Shown in pieces: positions 9,861-20,548 of a stretch of DNA of 64,000 nt (the first letter of the stretch is position 1; each line of letters opens with the position of its first letter). The translations under genes were made by a program, and so were the position numbers. Origin of the DNA: Methanobrevibacter sp. (GTDB taxonomy: Archaea; Methanobacteriota; Methanobacteria; Methanobacteriales; Methanobacteriaceae); assembly GCF_017468685.1 (NCBI RefSeq), contig NZ_JAFUHT010000031.1, positions 17,767 to 81,766 of the forward strand. The letters are read 5' to 3'. The notes under the pieces were generated by a model. It did no database searches. It saw nothing but the letters and a program-made list of their open reading frames with translations, and was not told the DNA's origin.

Positions 9861-9892
9861 AGCATATAAGTAACCGAACGTTCGTTCTGTTC
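9861..9892 (+). promoter_or_regulatory. Adhesin promoter with TetR-type operator
   Basis: A TATA-like box GCATATAAG (9862-9870) is followed directly by GAACGTTCGTTCTGTTC (9876-9892), which has the same GAAC-N4-GTTCTGTT layout as the site in front of the TetR genes. A start point about 25 bases after the TATA box would fall at the end of the operator, so a bound repressor would block polymerase loading. The adhesin ATG follows at 9926 with a GAGGT SD site. Confidence 0.6.
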
Positions 9893-9925
9893 AATTACTT
9901 TATTAAAATATGAGGTATTTTAAAA

Positions 9926-12900
9926 ATGAAGAAAAAAAGGATAGGAATATTGCTGATAATATCCCTTGTAATGATCATGAGTATCGGAGCAATTGCAGCG
10001 GCCGATACGAATGAAACATTGCTTGAGGACGTTAGCGATACAGATATTGAAATGACGTCAATTGCTTATGAGCAAGAAGACAATGCCACTCCAGTTTATC
10101 AGAGTGAAAGTGTCAATGACGTTGAAGAAATAAGTGAAAGCGATACTTCAATAGAAGTATCAAATCAGAAAGAGGTGAAAGCAGCTCCTAGTGCAAAAGG
10201 AGAATTGCTTTCCGCTTCAAACGATGATGTGCTTAAAGCCGACACGGATTGTTTTTACTATGTTGAGGCAAGTACATGGCACACAGATTTACGTGACGCT
10301 ATGGATGAAATCGCAGACAGTGATACCAAAATAGGAACAATATTGGTTAAAGGCGGTACATACACTGAACGTGACGCTACAACTGATGGTGACATATATA
10401 TTCATTTTTCAGATGAAGCGACAATAACAATAAGACCATTTGATGGTCAACAGGTTATTTTCGACGGAAGTAATAATGATTACCTGTTTTGGTTTGAAAA
10501 TGCTAACTGTAAAATTACATTCAATGACATATCCTTCACAAAAGGGAAAGCAACAAAAGATGGTGGAGCTATTGAAATTTCCGAAGGACAATTGACATTG
10601 AACAACTGTGTACTGACTGGTAATGAAGGAGGCCGTTATGGTGGAGCCATAAGTGTGTCCGATGGAGGTTCATTTATAGCCAACAATTGTGTGTTCACAA
10701 ATAACAAGGCAGCTAAAACTGGTGGAGCCATTTCCTGTGAGGATGACGGTAGTGTTACCCTTAATAATTGTTATTTCGAAGGCAATAAAGTGGGTAATGA
10801 TGAAGACGGTTATGAAGAAAACGATTTTGGATATGAAGACGGTGAGGGTGCACCTGGAGAGTGGGAGTTTAACGATTGTCGCTTTAAAGGACATGGTTCC
10901 CTTGATATCGATGTTGATGCTACTGTTAAATCAGTGGAAATAACACCTGACATTGAAGAGGACGTAAATTTAGTGGTTTTATATAAAGATGATTCTTATT
11001 ATGCGGAAAAACCTTGGGCTAGTCTCCATTCTGTCGAATTCACAGATCTTGAAAAAGGAACATATACAGTTTACATGATGAAAGATGGTGAAAAAAGATA
11101 CTCATATCCTGGAAATACTTTTACAATTGTAGAACCTAATTTTGTTTTGACTATGGGTGAAGATGTTAAAGTATTTGAAACTTTAAAAGACGCAGTAAAC
11201 GCTATTCCATTTGGTGGAGCTGGTGAAATTGCTGTTGAAGGTGGAACCTGGACTGGAAGTGATAATTTTAATGTGGATATTGTAAATAAGATGGTTTCAA
11301 TCAGCCCTAAATTAGATACTACTGAATTAGCTGAAGATGTCATCTTTTCATCAGATTCACAAAATTATTTGTTTTCTGTAGGGGCTAATGGGCAACTAGA
11401 CATGGAAGATATAACTGTAATCGGTAAATTTATAGATGCGGCATTAAAATTCAATACTGCTTTGGAATGTACAATTACAGATTGTGTATTTAACAACACT
11501 GTCAATTCCGAAGATGAACCCGGAACTCCTATTAAGGCAGAAAATTCAAACTTAGGACTTTATGAATGTACTTTTGAATCAAATGGTCAAACACTCTTGA
11601 AAAACACTATTGCAAACATATATGATTGTACTTTCGATTCCAATTCAGGCAGTCAAGGTGGAGCAATCAATGCAGATTCCTCTTCTTATTTAAACATTAC
11701 TGACTCAGAATTTACAACTAATGTGGCTACTGGTGAAGGTGGAGCAATATATGCAAGCAATCTTGAGGTTCATGACACCTTATTTATCGAAAATATTGCT
11801 GAAATTGGAGGTGCTATTTATATAACCGACCTCGCAGACAGTCTCATAAATATTACTGAATGTGTTTTCGATACAAATGTTGCAACCACTTACAGGAACA
11901 TATACTCTGAATCACTCACAAGGAAAATTAATTTGGAGTATAATGAATATGATTTGAACTTAACAATAAATGTAAAAGACAGCGTCTATGGTGTTGAGTA
12001 TATTTTTGATGGTATTTTTGATTGGGGATCCAATTTGAATAACAATTATACCCTTTTATCAGGACTTTTAGATGATGATATTATTGGGGATGTAGTTACA
12101 ATTGAAGATAATAAATTCAATATGAGTATGGGATTACTTTCCGGAGGAACACATGAAATCGATATGTCCGGAAGTGATACACAATCCGACAGTAATGATC
12201 ATTTCTTTGGACATAACTATTACTCCGATATAAATGGAAACGAATTCTATTTGGATAATTACCCATATGCAAAAATATTTATTGAAAGAGCTAAAATAAT
12301 AATGAAACTTGAAGTAAAAGATGTATTAATACCTGAAATACCTGTTTTAAATGTTTATGCAAATTGGGATAAAACTTTCACAATTTTCATTGGAAACACA
12401 CAATATCAGGTTGAAGTTGTAGACGGTAAAGGCAGTGTACAATTGACTGGCCTTGATTTAGGTAATTATACAGTCCTTGGTATGAGCGGTAGTGATGAGA
12501 ACTTCACTCTTGCATTGAATTTCACAACATTTTCAGTAAGCAAAACCTACAGCAACTTCGTTGTAGTGAGCACAAATGCTGAATATGATACTTTAAAAGA
12601 GGCTATCGTAAATTCCAATGATGGAGATACAATTTTCATTAAAAAAGGAACTTATAGTGAAACCGGAATTGTAATATCCAATAAGACTTTAGACCTCATT
12701 GCATTGGAAGGTGCAGTCTTTGATGCCCAAGGCCATGACGGCAATTTCATTATAGTTCAGGAAACCTCTGAAGTCACCATATACGGAATAACATTCAAAG
12801 GAATCCGCAACAGAAACACCAATTATGGAGCTATAGTCAATCATGGAGATCTTACAGTGGATTCATGTAACTTTACTAACAATATGATTACTAAGACATC

Positions 12901-13513
12901 ATTTGCCGAAAATGGTGGAGCAGCTATATTCAGTGATGGGGAATCATTAGAAATTGAGAACTGTAATTTCATAAACAACGTCGCTCCTTTAAAAGCAAGC
13001 ACTGCAGCAGTCACATCACTAGGTTATAGTGATGTTTCAATCACATCTTCCAAATTCATTAATAACACTGCACGTGAAGGCGGAGCATTGCACTTCAAAA
13101 ACTTAATTCAAATTGAACCAGCAGTTGCTTCATGTGACTTTGAACAGAATACTGCTGTTAAAGGATCTGCAATATACATCGGAAATAACTCCATATATGT
13201 GAGCGCCACATTATCAGAGTTCATTAAAAACGACATCAAAAATGATGCAGGCGAAGATGCAGAACTTGAAGGTGGAGTAATTTATGTCAACGCAAACGAT
13301 GCGGAAGTAACCTTTAATATTGACTCATCCAACTTTGAAAGCAACTCCAACAAGGATGTTAATGGTGGAGTCATTTGCCTTGACGGAATTTCAAACGCAA
13401 ACATCGACACCTGTACTTTCAATAACAATAAAGGTAAAAGGGGTTCTGTTATTTTAATCAAAACCCTAATAATGAAAAGCTCAGGTTATTTATTGACAGC
13501 AGCCTCATTATGA
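9926..13513 (+). CDS. Adhesin-like surface protein, 5' part of a frameshifted gene
   Basis: Signal peptide at residues 1-26 (KKKRIGILLIISLVMIMSIG, cleavage near AIAA-AD), then an acidic linker and a right-handed parallel beta-helix built of repeats with the pattern GGAI...N-x-C/S-x-F-x-N-N, the hallmark of methanogen adhesin-like proteins. An Ig-like insertion occurs about every 300 residues (FTIVEPNFV, FSVSKTYSNFV). The last 18 residues are out of frame: the beta-helix continues in the -1 frame from about 13462 into the next open frame. A single missing A in the AAAA run at 13460-13463 would restore ILIKNPNNEK and one protein of about 3440 residues. Exported; likely cell-surface binding. Confidence 0.85.
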   Translation: MKKKRIGILLIISLVMIMSIGAIAAADTNETLLEDVSDTDIEMTSIAYEQEDNATPVYQSESVNDVEEISESDTSIEVSNQKEVKAAPSAKGELLSASNDDVLKADTDCFYYVEASTWHTDLRDAMDEIADSDTKIGTILVKGGTYTERDATTDGDIYIHFSDEATITIRPFDGQQVIFDGSNNDYLFWFENANCKITFNDISFTKGKATKDGGAIEISEGQLTLNNCVLTGNEGGRYGGAISVSDGGSFIANNCVFTNNKAAKTGGAISCEDDGSVTLNNCYFEGNKVGNDEDGYEENDFGYEDGEGAPGEWEFNDCRFKGHGSLDIDVDATVKSVEITPDIEEDVNLVVLYKDDSYYAEKPWASLHSVEFTDLEKGTYTVYMMKDGEKRYSYPGNTFTIVEPNFVLTMGEDVKVFETLKDAVNAIPFGGAGEIAVEGGTWTGSDNFNVDIVNKMVSISPKLDTTELAEDVIFSSDSQNYLFSVGANGQLDMEDITVIGKFIDAALKFNTALECTITDCVFNNTVNSEDEPGTPIKAENSNLGLYECTFESNGQTLLKNTIANIYDCTFDSNSGSQGGAINADSSSYLNITDSEFTTNVATGEGGAIYASNLEVHDTLFIENIAEIGGAIYITDLADSLINITECVFDTNVATTYRNIYSESLTRKINLEYNEYDLNLTINVKDSVYGVEYIFDGIFDWGSNLNNNYTLLSGLLDDDIIGDVVTIEDNKFNMSMGLLSGGTHEIDMSGSDTQSDSNDHFFGHNYYSDINGNEFYLDNYPYAKIFIERAKIIMKLEVKDVLIPEIPVLNVYANWDKTFTIFIGNTQYQVEVVDGKGSVQLTGLDLGNYTVLGMSGSDENFTLALNFTTFSVSKTYSNFVVVSTNAEYDTLKEAIVNSNDGDTIFIKKGTYSETGIVISNKTLDLIALEGAVFDAQGHDGNFIIVQETSEVTIYGITFKGIRNRNTNYGAIVNHGDLTVDSCNFTNNMITKTSFAENGGAAIFSDGESLEIENCNFINNVAPLKASTAAVTSLGYSDVSITSSKFINNTAREGGALHFKNLIQIEPAVASCDFEQNTAVKGSAIYIGNNSIYVSATLSEFIKNDIKNDAGEDAELEGGVIYVNANDAEVTFNIDSSNFESNSNKDVNGGVICLDGISNANIDTCTFNNNKGKRGSVILIKTLIMKSSGYLLTAASL

Positions 13514-16500
13514 ACAACGAGGCAACAATTGGAGCTATTGCAACATCTCCTAAAGTTACAGCATTCATTGACGGTTGTGTTCTTGCAAATAACACCGGTG
13601 AATACAGAAATATTTACAACAATGGATTTACCGTAGCTCATGATACCATTTTTGATGTTAAAAATGTTGAATTAAAAGCATTGAATGTTAAATACGGTGA
13701 AAGCTCAATAATCAGCGGTACAGCAGATATTGGTGCTAATATCTATGCTGCAGCTAATTTAACAGTCGCTGGTGAAAACATCACTGTGGAAATCAAAGAC
13801 AATGCATTCACCTATAATACAGACATATTGAATCCGGGCAAATATCATGCTGTTTTAAACGGTATTGTAGATTACAATGAAAATGCATATCATATGGACA
13901 GCATTACTAAAATGTTCAAAGTCAACAGTGCAAGCTTTGATTTGAATGTTTCCGTTGACAATATCACATATGGTGAAACAATAAAAGTAACTGAAACACT
14001 ACCTGCAAATGCCATGGGTACAATAAGCTACCAGTTGAATGGAGTATATTATACAAAAGAGGAACTTGAATCATTGAAATTAGATGCAGGAAAATACTCT
14101 CTTGTAGCCTTCTATAATGACGAAGCTTTCGAGCCTACATATTCCATTATTGATTTTGAAGTGAAAAAGGCCAATCCAACCATATCTGTAGCGGATGTGG
14201 AAGTTGGATCTGACGAAAACATTACTGTAAACATTGAAACAAATGTTCCATCAATCTACACAATAGAAATTGGTGATTACAAACTCATCACATTGATTAA
14301 TGGCAGCAAATCCATTGAAGTGGATAAAACATTTGCTCCTGGAACTTACACAATCAAGGTCACTTCACAGGAACGTGTAAACTACTTATCAGGTTCTGCT
14401 GAGGCCACTTTGAATGTCAAAGGCGGATCATCACTTGGCACTACCAGCAATGTTCTCGGCCAATCCTCAATTGAGGAAGTAGATGACGAAAACGTTAATA
14501 ATTTCAATTGGAATTCCCATGATGATCTTCTTATTGCCTCAAACAATGACCTACTTAGTGATGAAGATTCCATTTTCGATGACTATGAAGAAACTGGCAA
14601 CTTCATATACCAAGAGGATGAAGATGATGAACCACAATATTTCGACACCCTAGCAGATGCAATCGACGAAGCTTCACTAATGGGCGGTATCATTACAGTT
14701 AGAGGTGGAACCTATAAAGGAGAAGACTTCCGTGGCATTGACATTGAAGGAGAATTGGAAATAACAATCAGAGCTTATCCTGGCGAAGAGGTTATCTTTG
14801 ACTGTGAAGGTGAAGATTACTTCCTGCATTTAACATATGATACTGAGGTGGAATGGATTGAAACAGTACCTCCTATTCCAGTTCCATATAATACCGAAGG
14901 TCCTACAATTACACTTGAAAACATTACAGTAATTAATGGATACAACTCTGAAGGTGGAGCTATTGAACTGGTTGCAGGTACCTTGACCATGACTAACTGT
15001 AATTTCTACAATAACATTGCTGAAGATTATGGTGGAGCAATATGTATCGGTTCAATGGATTCAGACCAGGATGCAACCCTCATTGCACTAAACTGTACAT
15101 TTATAGACAATTTTGCAGGTGAAGAAGGTGGAGCAATTTATATTGAGGCCGATCTCGAACAATATTCATCAGCAACATTTGGATTCTGTACATTTTTAGA
15201 TAACTTCCAGGGAGAAGGGGAAAACCGTAAGATGAATTACTTTGCAGGCCCTGAAGTTAGTGAAATAACCAGCAAATATTGTGTCTTCAACGGTACTGGT
15301 GAAATATACAATGTTACCATTGATAAAATCAACCAGACAGTCATAATTAACGGTACAACCCTAGATCAATTTGATTCAGTGGTTTTAATGTACTTCGACC
15401 AAGTACCAGCATACACAATGTACAATAACGGGTCCCAGAATTTCTACATCACTTTTGAAGAAGTATTGGGAGGTAACTATACAGTAGGTCTAATGAATGA
15501 TCATAACTTCAATACTTATCTCTTTGGGTATAAATTTGAAATGATTAATGCGAATTTCATCATATCAGAGGATGAAGTGTATGAAAACTTAACCGATGCT
15601 ATTGATGCAGTTGTGGAAAATGGCATTATTTATGCAAATCATAATTACCATATTGAGGAGAATATGGAAATAGAAATCCGCAAATCCTTCACTCTTAAAA
15701 ATTTCAGAGACCGTATTGTTATTTTCGATGGAAACAGTACAAACTGGTTCTTTACAGTGAATGAAGGATACAATGTTGTGTTTGAAGGCATAAACTTTAC
15801 CGATGGAATCATAAAAACCAATGCAGCATTTGAAAATAATGGTAATTTAACATTTAAAAACTGTATATTCACTGATTTTGAAACCGAAGCAATCATATAC
15901 AATGCTGGTATATTGAACATATTAAACAGTGAATTTTCCGACAATACAATTAACAGTGCAATTGTTTTAAATGAAGGAGAATTATCCGTTGATTCAACTG
16001 TATTTGCAAGCAATATCATTAATGCTAATTCCGTAATATTCAACAATGGAAATGCAGACATTATATCATCTAATTTCACAGAAAACATTAATTATGGAAA
16101 TGGTGGTGCAATATACAGCACAAATTCATTAAACATTAACAACAGTGTTTTCACAGAAAATGAAGGTATTAATGGTGGAGCAGTTTACAGTACAGGAACA
16201 TTACAAGTTATCAACTCCACTTTTGAAGACAACACCGCAAACGGATACGGTGGAGCAATTTACAGTGAAAATGAATTAAATGTCTTTAATTCAACATTCA
16301 CAGGAAACTATGCAGAAATTGACGGTGGTGCTATTTACAATAATAATATTGCTACTGTGAATAATTCAACATTCGTTGCCAATACCGCAAACGGTAAAGG
16401 TGGAGCAATTTATAACAACAAATCTTTGGAACTTACAGAATCTGTCTTTGGAATTAACTATGCCGACGAGTTTGCAAACATATACAATGCTGGAGATATT

Positions 16501-19500
16501 CAATTCAGTAAAAACATATTTGATTTCTATGATGTGATATTGCACATACCTGATGGTGAATACGGCGTCCCTGTAATAATTACCGGTACCCTTGACCCTC
16601 AATTCAACATGGATCTTCAACTTGTATTACCTGGATTTGTCAACAATACTGATGCAACAGTCGACATTACAGAAGGCATATTTGAACACAATGTAGGAGT
16701 CATGCCAAAAGGCATTTATGACGTCATATTAAATGAAATCATTTATGACAGCAACGGCAACATCTATTATGGTGAAGCAGTAATTGACAGGCTCATCATC
16801 CATAAGGCAAATGTACACATCACTCTTACTGTTGATGACATTGAACTTAAGGATGCATTCGAAGCTGCACCTGTTTTAAAAGTCAATGCAAGCAAAGACG
16901 GAATCATCAACATTCTATTCAATAACAAGTTTACAACTGCCAACATTACTGGTGGTTATGCTGAAATAACCTTGGAAAGTGTTGGGGAAGGAAACTACAC
17001 TGTATTTGCAGTCCGTGAAGGTGATGAAAACTATAATGACGCAGTGAACACAACCGCATTCAAAGTCAGTGAATATGAAGGCAATTTCATTGTCAACAGT
17101 ACCGGTCATAAATTCGATTCATTACGTGAAGCAATCGATGATTGTTCAGATGAAGACATCATTTATGTAAACGAAGGAAATTATACTGGTCCTGGAAATT
17201 TCGGAATATCAATTATAGGTAAGAAATTAACTATTACTCCACTTGGAGATGTTGTTTTTGATGCGGCTTCAGCAGATTATAGCTTTTTGACTATTTATTC
17301 AACTTCCGATGTTACCCTAGAAGATATTGTAATCACAGGTTTTAATACTGATGATTCAATTATTTATAATGAAGGTAATGTGACTGTTAACGGTTGTACA
17401 TTTGTCAATAACACTTTAAGTAGCGGTTCAGATAAAGCCGTTATCTACAATAAAGGAAATTTAACCATTGTTGAATCTGGATTTAATGACAATATTCTTG
17501 ACTCTCCTATAGTTTATAGTAGTCTTAAATCAAGCAATGTCATTATTAACGAATCAACATTTGAGAACAACACAAACAGTCCGGGAAACATGATTTTAAT
17601 AAGAAATGCAGATTCAGTAAAAATCATATCAACTGAATTTGTTGAAAACAGATTAGCGGAAAATATCATTGATGTTATAGGCTGTGGAAATGTTCTCATT
17701 AATTCTGCATTTATCAATAACACTGAAGGTGCAAATGTTATTCATGCAAGCGGAAATTCCAATCTACTCATTGAAGATTCAATATTCACATCCAATATCA
17801 TGGATCGTGATGTGATCCAAACAATAGATAATAAACAATCCATTATTTCAGGTTGTACATTCACAGATAATGCTGTTGAAAATGTTATTAAAATTAATGA
17901 CAAAAACATATCTGTTCTTGAATCCACATTTACAGCCAACACACTTTCAGAAAACGGTGCATTATACATTGGAACAAATATAAATACAACTGTCGATGGC
18001 TGTGTATTTACAGACAATAATGCAGACAATTACAGAAACATCTATAGTGAAACTCCTAATGTAAAAATCACCAATACCGTGTTTGATGCTATAAACGTTG
18101 ATTTTACTGTTAATGACATTGACTACGGACAAAATGAAACAATTGAAGGTACTATCGATATCGGTACAAACCTAAACTTTACTGTTAATTTGAAAGTCGA
18201 CTCCAAAACTTATTCAGTAAACGTAACTGACAATAAGTTCACCCATAAATTAACACGTCCTAGCGCTGGAGACCATACTGTAGTATTGAATACCAAAGAC
18301 AGTAATTCAAACAGTTACACTTTTGATAAAGTAACTAAAATATTTACTGTCAACCAAGTAGAACAGCTATTAAACGTTACAATTAAAGACATTACCTATG
18401 GTGAGAAATTAAATGTTACCATACTCGCTAATAAACCTAACAATGTTGTCTTTGAATTGAACGGCAAGACCTACACTAATGAGACTCTGCAAAATCTCAC
18501 ATTGGCAGCGGGTGATTATGTAATTGTTGCAAAATCTAGCGGAGATAAAAACTACCTTCCGGCTACTGCATTCGTTCATGTGAAAGTTCACAAGGCCGTA
18601 CCAAACATGACAGTAAGTGATGTTGAAGTCAACTATGGCGATGAGATCAAAATACCTGTAAGCGCAAATGTTACTGATTATTACACCGTATTCATAGGTG
18701 ATGAATCAGTTTCATTACTTGTTGAGGATACCTCAACATTCACATTCGACGGTACACTCTTCAAGCCAGGCACTTATGAAATCAAAGTTTATGTGTTTGA
18801 AAGTGAAAATTATACCGAAGCATATGCAAACGCCACTTTAACAGTCAATAAATCTGATGATGGATTCTTCAGGTTATCAAACGATGTGATTGGTTATGGT
18901 GAAAATGCAACCATTAGAGTAACTGCTCCTGTCAATGCATATGGAAACATTACATACACTGTATATCAAAACGAGGAAGTAGTTTACACTATCAAACAAT
19001 CATGTCTTGAAGACCTTGTTGTCCCTAACTTGAAACTAGGAACCTACATTGTCACAGGTACTTTTGAAGGCGACTCCTACTACACCAATAAGTCAAGAGT
19101 CAACTCCAGTGCAATAACCGTGATTAAAGGCGAACCAAATATCGATATCGACCTTGAAAACATAACTGGCAGCACCCCTTCAATAACCGTGAGATTGCCT
19201 GCGGATGCCACTGGAAATGTAACTCTCTATGTAAATGGCCAAGTGATACAAGTCGTTAACGTGACCAACGGCAGTGCAGTTGTCAACGTTACAGGCTTAA
19301 AACCTGGTAATAATACTGTTACTGTTGTCTACAGCGGTGATGATAACTATGATCCAGTCAATAAGTCAGCTGTCGTCAAGAACAATGCTTCAATTATTTC
19401 TTCTGACATGACCAGAGGTTATAATAGTGGCTTGGATTACACTGCAACATTATTTGATGCAGAAGGATCTCCACTTGCAAATGCAAAGGTAACCGTCAAG

Positions 19501-20241
19501 GTGGATACTAACACATACACTGTCCAAACCGATTCCAATGGTGTCTTGAGATTAAACAATAAATTGGCTGTCGGAAATCATGCTATTGTTATCATTAATC
19601 CGGTAACCGGCGAATATAAATTGAATAATTTAAAGATAGCTGCAAGGATTACAGGTAATAAGAACGTGAAAATCTTCTTTGCTGACAATTCCAAATATAC
19701 TGTTAGAATTGTTGGTGACGACGGCAATTATGTTGGAGCAGGTGAAGTTGTTAAAATGAATGTTGGAGGCAAAACCTACTCTGTTAAAACCGATAAGAAT
19801 GGTTATGCCACCCTTAAATTAAGCTTAAAAGTTAAAAAACACACTATTACTATAACATACAAAGGATTTACCACTAAAAATACAGTGACTGTTAAATCTG
19901 TTGTGAAACCTCTTAAAAAGTTAGTGAAACTTAATAAGAAATCTAAAAGCAAATCTAAAAAGACTGCAAAAGCTAAAAAGAAATCTAAATATCTTAAAAT
20001 CAAAGTTAAACTCAAAGGCAAAAAAGTCCTTAAGAAGAAAAGAGTTTACATGAAATTTAAGGGTAAAACATACAAGGCAAAAACCAATAAGAAAGGAATT
20101 GCAACATTCAAAGTACCTAAAAAAGTTACCAAAAAACTTAAGAAAGGTAAAAAATACAAAGCAACCTTTACCTACAAGGTAAAAGCAAACGGAAAAACAC
20201 TTAAAAACACAGCTAAATGCTATGTTAAAAGATACAGATAA
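13510..20241 (+). CDS. Adhesin-like surface protein, 3' part of a frameshifted gene
   Basis: 2243 codons without a signal peptide or credible SD site, starting inside the stop of the preceding frame (ATGA). It contains further beta-helix blocks (repeated GGAIYS/N, NSTFxxNxA, especially 16080-16440 and 17340-18020), then several Ig-like domains with the recurrent start ITYGEKLNV/VNYGDEIKI (about residues 1600-1980), then a strongly basic Lys-rich C-terminal domain (about 2110-2243) ending KRYR. There is no C-terminal membrane helix; the basic domain may hold the protein in the pseudomurein wall (inference). Without the upstream signal sequence this part alone could not be exported. Confidence 0.82.
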   Translation: MNNEATIGAIATSPKVTAFIDGCVLANNTGEYRNIYNNGFTVAHDTIFDVKNVELKALNVKYGESSIISGTADIGANIYAAANLTVAGENITVEIKDNAFTYNTDILNPGKYHAVLNGIVDYNENAYHMDSITKMFKVNSASFDLNVSVDNITYGETIKVTETLPANAMGTISYQLNGVYYTKEELESLKLDAGKYSLVAFYNDEAFEPTYSIIDFEVKKANPTISVADVEVGSDENITVNIETNVPSIYTIEIGDYKLITLINGSKSIEVDKTFAPGTYTIKVTSQERVNYLSGSAEATLNVKGGSSLGTTSNVLGQSSIEEVDDENVNNFNWNSHDDLLIASNNDLLSDEDSIFDDYEETGNFIYQEDEDDEPQYFDTLADAIDEASLMGGIITVRGGTYKGEDFRGIDIEGELEITIRAYPGEEVIFDCEGEDYFLHLTYDTEVEWIETVPPIPVPYNTEGPTITLENITVINGYNSEGGAIELVAGTLTMTNCNFYNNIAEDYGGAICIGSMDSDQDATLIALNCTFIDNFAGEEGGAIYIEADLEQYSSATFGFCTFLDNFQGEGENRKMNYFAGPEVSEITSKYCVFNGTGEIYNVTIDKINQTVIINGTTLDQFDSVVLMYFDQVPAYTMYNNGSQNFYITFEEVLGGNYTVGLMNDHNFNTYLFGYKFEMINANFIISEDEVYENLTDAIDAVVENGIIYANHNYHIEENMEIEIRKSFTLKNFRDRIVIFDGNSTNWFFTVNEGYNVVFEGINFTDGIIKTNAAFENNGNLTFKNCIFTDFETEAIIYNAGILNILNSEFSDNTINSAIVLNEGELSVDSTVFASNIINANSVIFNNGNADIISSNFTENINYGNGGAIYSTNSLNINNSVFTENEGINGGAVYSTGTLQVINSTFEDNTANGYGGAIYSENELNVFNSTFTGNYAEIDGGAIYNNNIATVNNSTFVANTANGKGGAIYNNKSLELTESVFGINYADEFANIYNAGDIQFSKNIFDFYDVILHIPDGEYGVPVIITGTLDPQFNMDLQLVLPGFVNNTDATVDITEGIFEHNVGVMPKGIYDVILNEIIYDSNGNIYYGEAVIDRLIIHKANVHITLTVDDIELKDAFEAAPVLKVNASKDGIINILFNNKFTTANITGGYAEITLESVGEGNYTVFAVREGDENYNDAVNTTAFKVSEYEGNFIVNSTGHKFDSLREAIDDCSDEDIIYVNEGNYTGPGNFGISIIGKKLTITPLGDVVFDAASADYSFLTIYSTSDVTLEDIVITGFNTDDSIIYNEGNVTVNGCTFVNNTLSSGSDKAVIYNKGNLTIVESGFNDNILDSPIVYSSLKSSNVIINESTFENNTNSPGNMILIRNADSVKIISTEFVENRLAENIIDVIGCGNVLINSAFINNTEGANVIHASGNSNLLIEDSIFTSNIMDRDVIQTIDNKQSIISGCTFTDNAVENVIKINDKNISVLESTFTANTLSENGALYIGTNINTTVDGCVFTDNNADNYRNIYSETPNVKITNTVFDAINVDFTVNDIDYGQNETIEGTIDIGTNLNFTVNLKVDSKTYSVNVTDNKFTHKLTRPSAGDHTVVLNTKDSNSNSYTFDKVTKIFTVNQVEQLLNVTIKDITYGEKLNVTILANKPNNVVFELNGKTYTNETLQNLTLAAGDYVIVAKSSGDKNYLPATAFVHVKVHKAVPNMTVSDVEVNYGDEIKIPVSANVTDYYTVFIGDESVSLLVEDTSTFTFDGTLFKPGTYEIKVYVFESENYTEAYANATLTVNKSDDGFFRLSNDVIGYGENATIRVTAPVNAYGNITYTVYQNEEVVYTIKQSCLEDLVVPNLKLGTYIVTGTFEGDSYYTNKSRVNSSAITVIKGEPNIDIDLENITGSTPSITVRLPADATGNVTLYVNGQVIQVVNVTNGSAVVNVTGLKPGNNTVTVVYSGDDNYDPVNKSAVVKNNASIISSDMTRGYNSGLDYTATLFDAEGSPLANAKVTVKVDTNTYTVQTDSNGVLRLNNKLAVGNHAIVIINPVTGEYKLNNLKIAARITGNKNVKIFFADNSKYTVRIVGDDGNYVGAGEVVKMNVGGKTYSVKTDKNGYATLKLSLKVKKHTITITYKGFTTKNTVTVKSVVKPLKKLVKLNKKSKSKSKKTAKAKKKSKYLKIKVKLKGKKVLKKKRVYMKFKGKTYKAKTNKKGIATFKVPKKVTKKLKKGKKYKATFTYKVKANGKTLKNTAKCYVKRYR

Positions 20242-20255
20242 AACACAAAATTTTT

Positions 20256-20288
20256 GAGGATTATCTAATCCTCACTTCTTCTTTTTTT
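20256..20288 (+). terminator. Terminator after the adhesin gene
   Basis: Perfect 8-bp stem GAGGATTA/TAATCCTC with a two-base loop, followed by a T-rich tail (TTCTTCTTTTTTT). It starts 15 bases after the adhesin stop. Confidence 0.7.
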
Positions 20289-20477
20289 AAATTGGATGTT
20301 TTTCAAAAATGAAGAACATGTATAAAAATAATCTTATTTAATTCTAACCAATATGAGATTTCAATTAGTCATATAACCATGATATTTTAATCATTAAATA
20401 AAATAAACTACTTCCAATACAATAAAAGGAAAGTTCAATAGTATTACTTTTTAATAACTTTTAGTAAATTTAATAGA

Positions 20478-20519
20478 AAAGTATATATACTAACAAAAAG
20501 TAACTAATATATACTTATA
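20478..20519 (+). promoter_or_regulatory. Promoter of the small heat shock gene
   Basis: A 12-bp palindromic TATA region AGTATATATACT (20480-20491) is preceded by AGAAA, resembling an archaeal BRE/TATA pair. Downstream, AAGTA (20498-20502) and TACTT (20512-20516) form an inverted repeat around the expected start point, a possible heat-shock operator. The rest of the 300-base gap after the adhesin terminator is AT-rich with no gene seen. Confidence 0.5.
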
Positions 20520-20548
20520 GAGATTCATCAATAAGGAGCGTGAAAAAT

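Noticed and set aside
13452..13470. Programmed ribosomal frameshift in the adhesin gene
   Set aside because: The tract is only AAAA with no proper slippery heptamer or clear downstream structure; mutation or sequence error is more likely, though not excluded.
10550..18030. Recurrent GGTGGAGC(T/A)AT sequences as a CRISPR-like or DNA repeat array
   Set aside because: They encode the GGAI turns of beta-helix repeats, have irregular spacing and stay in frame.
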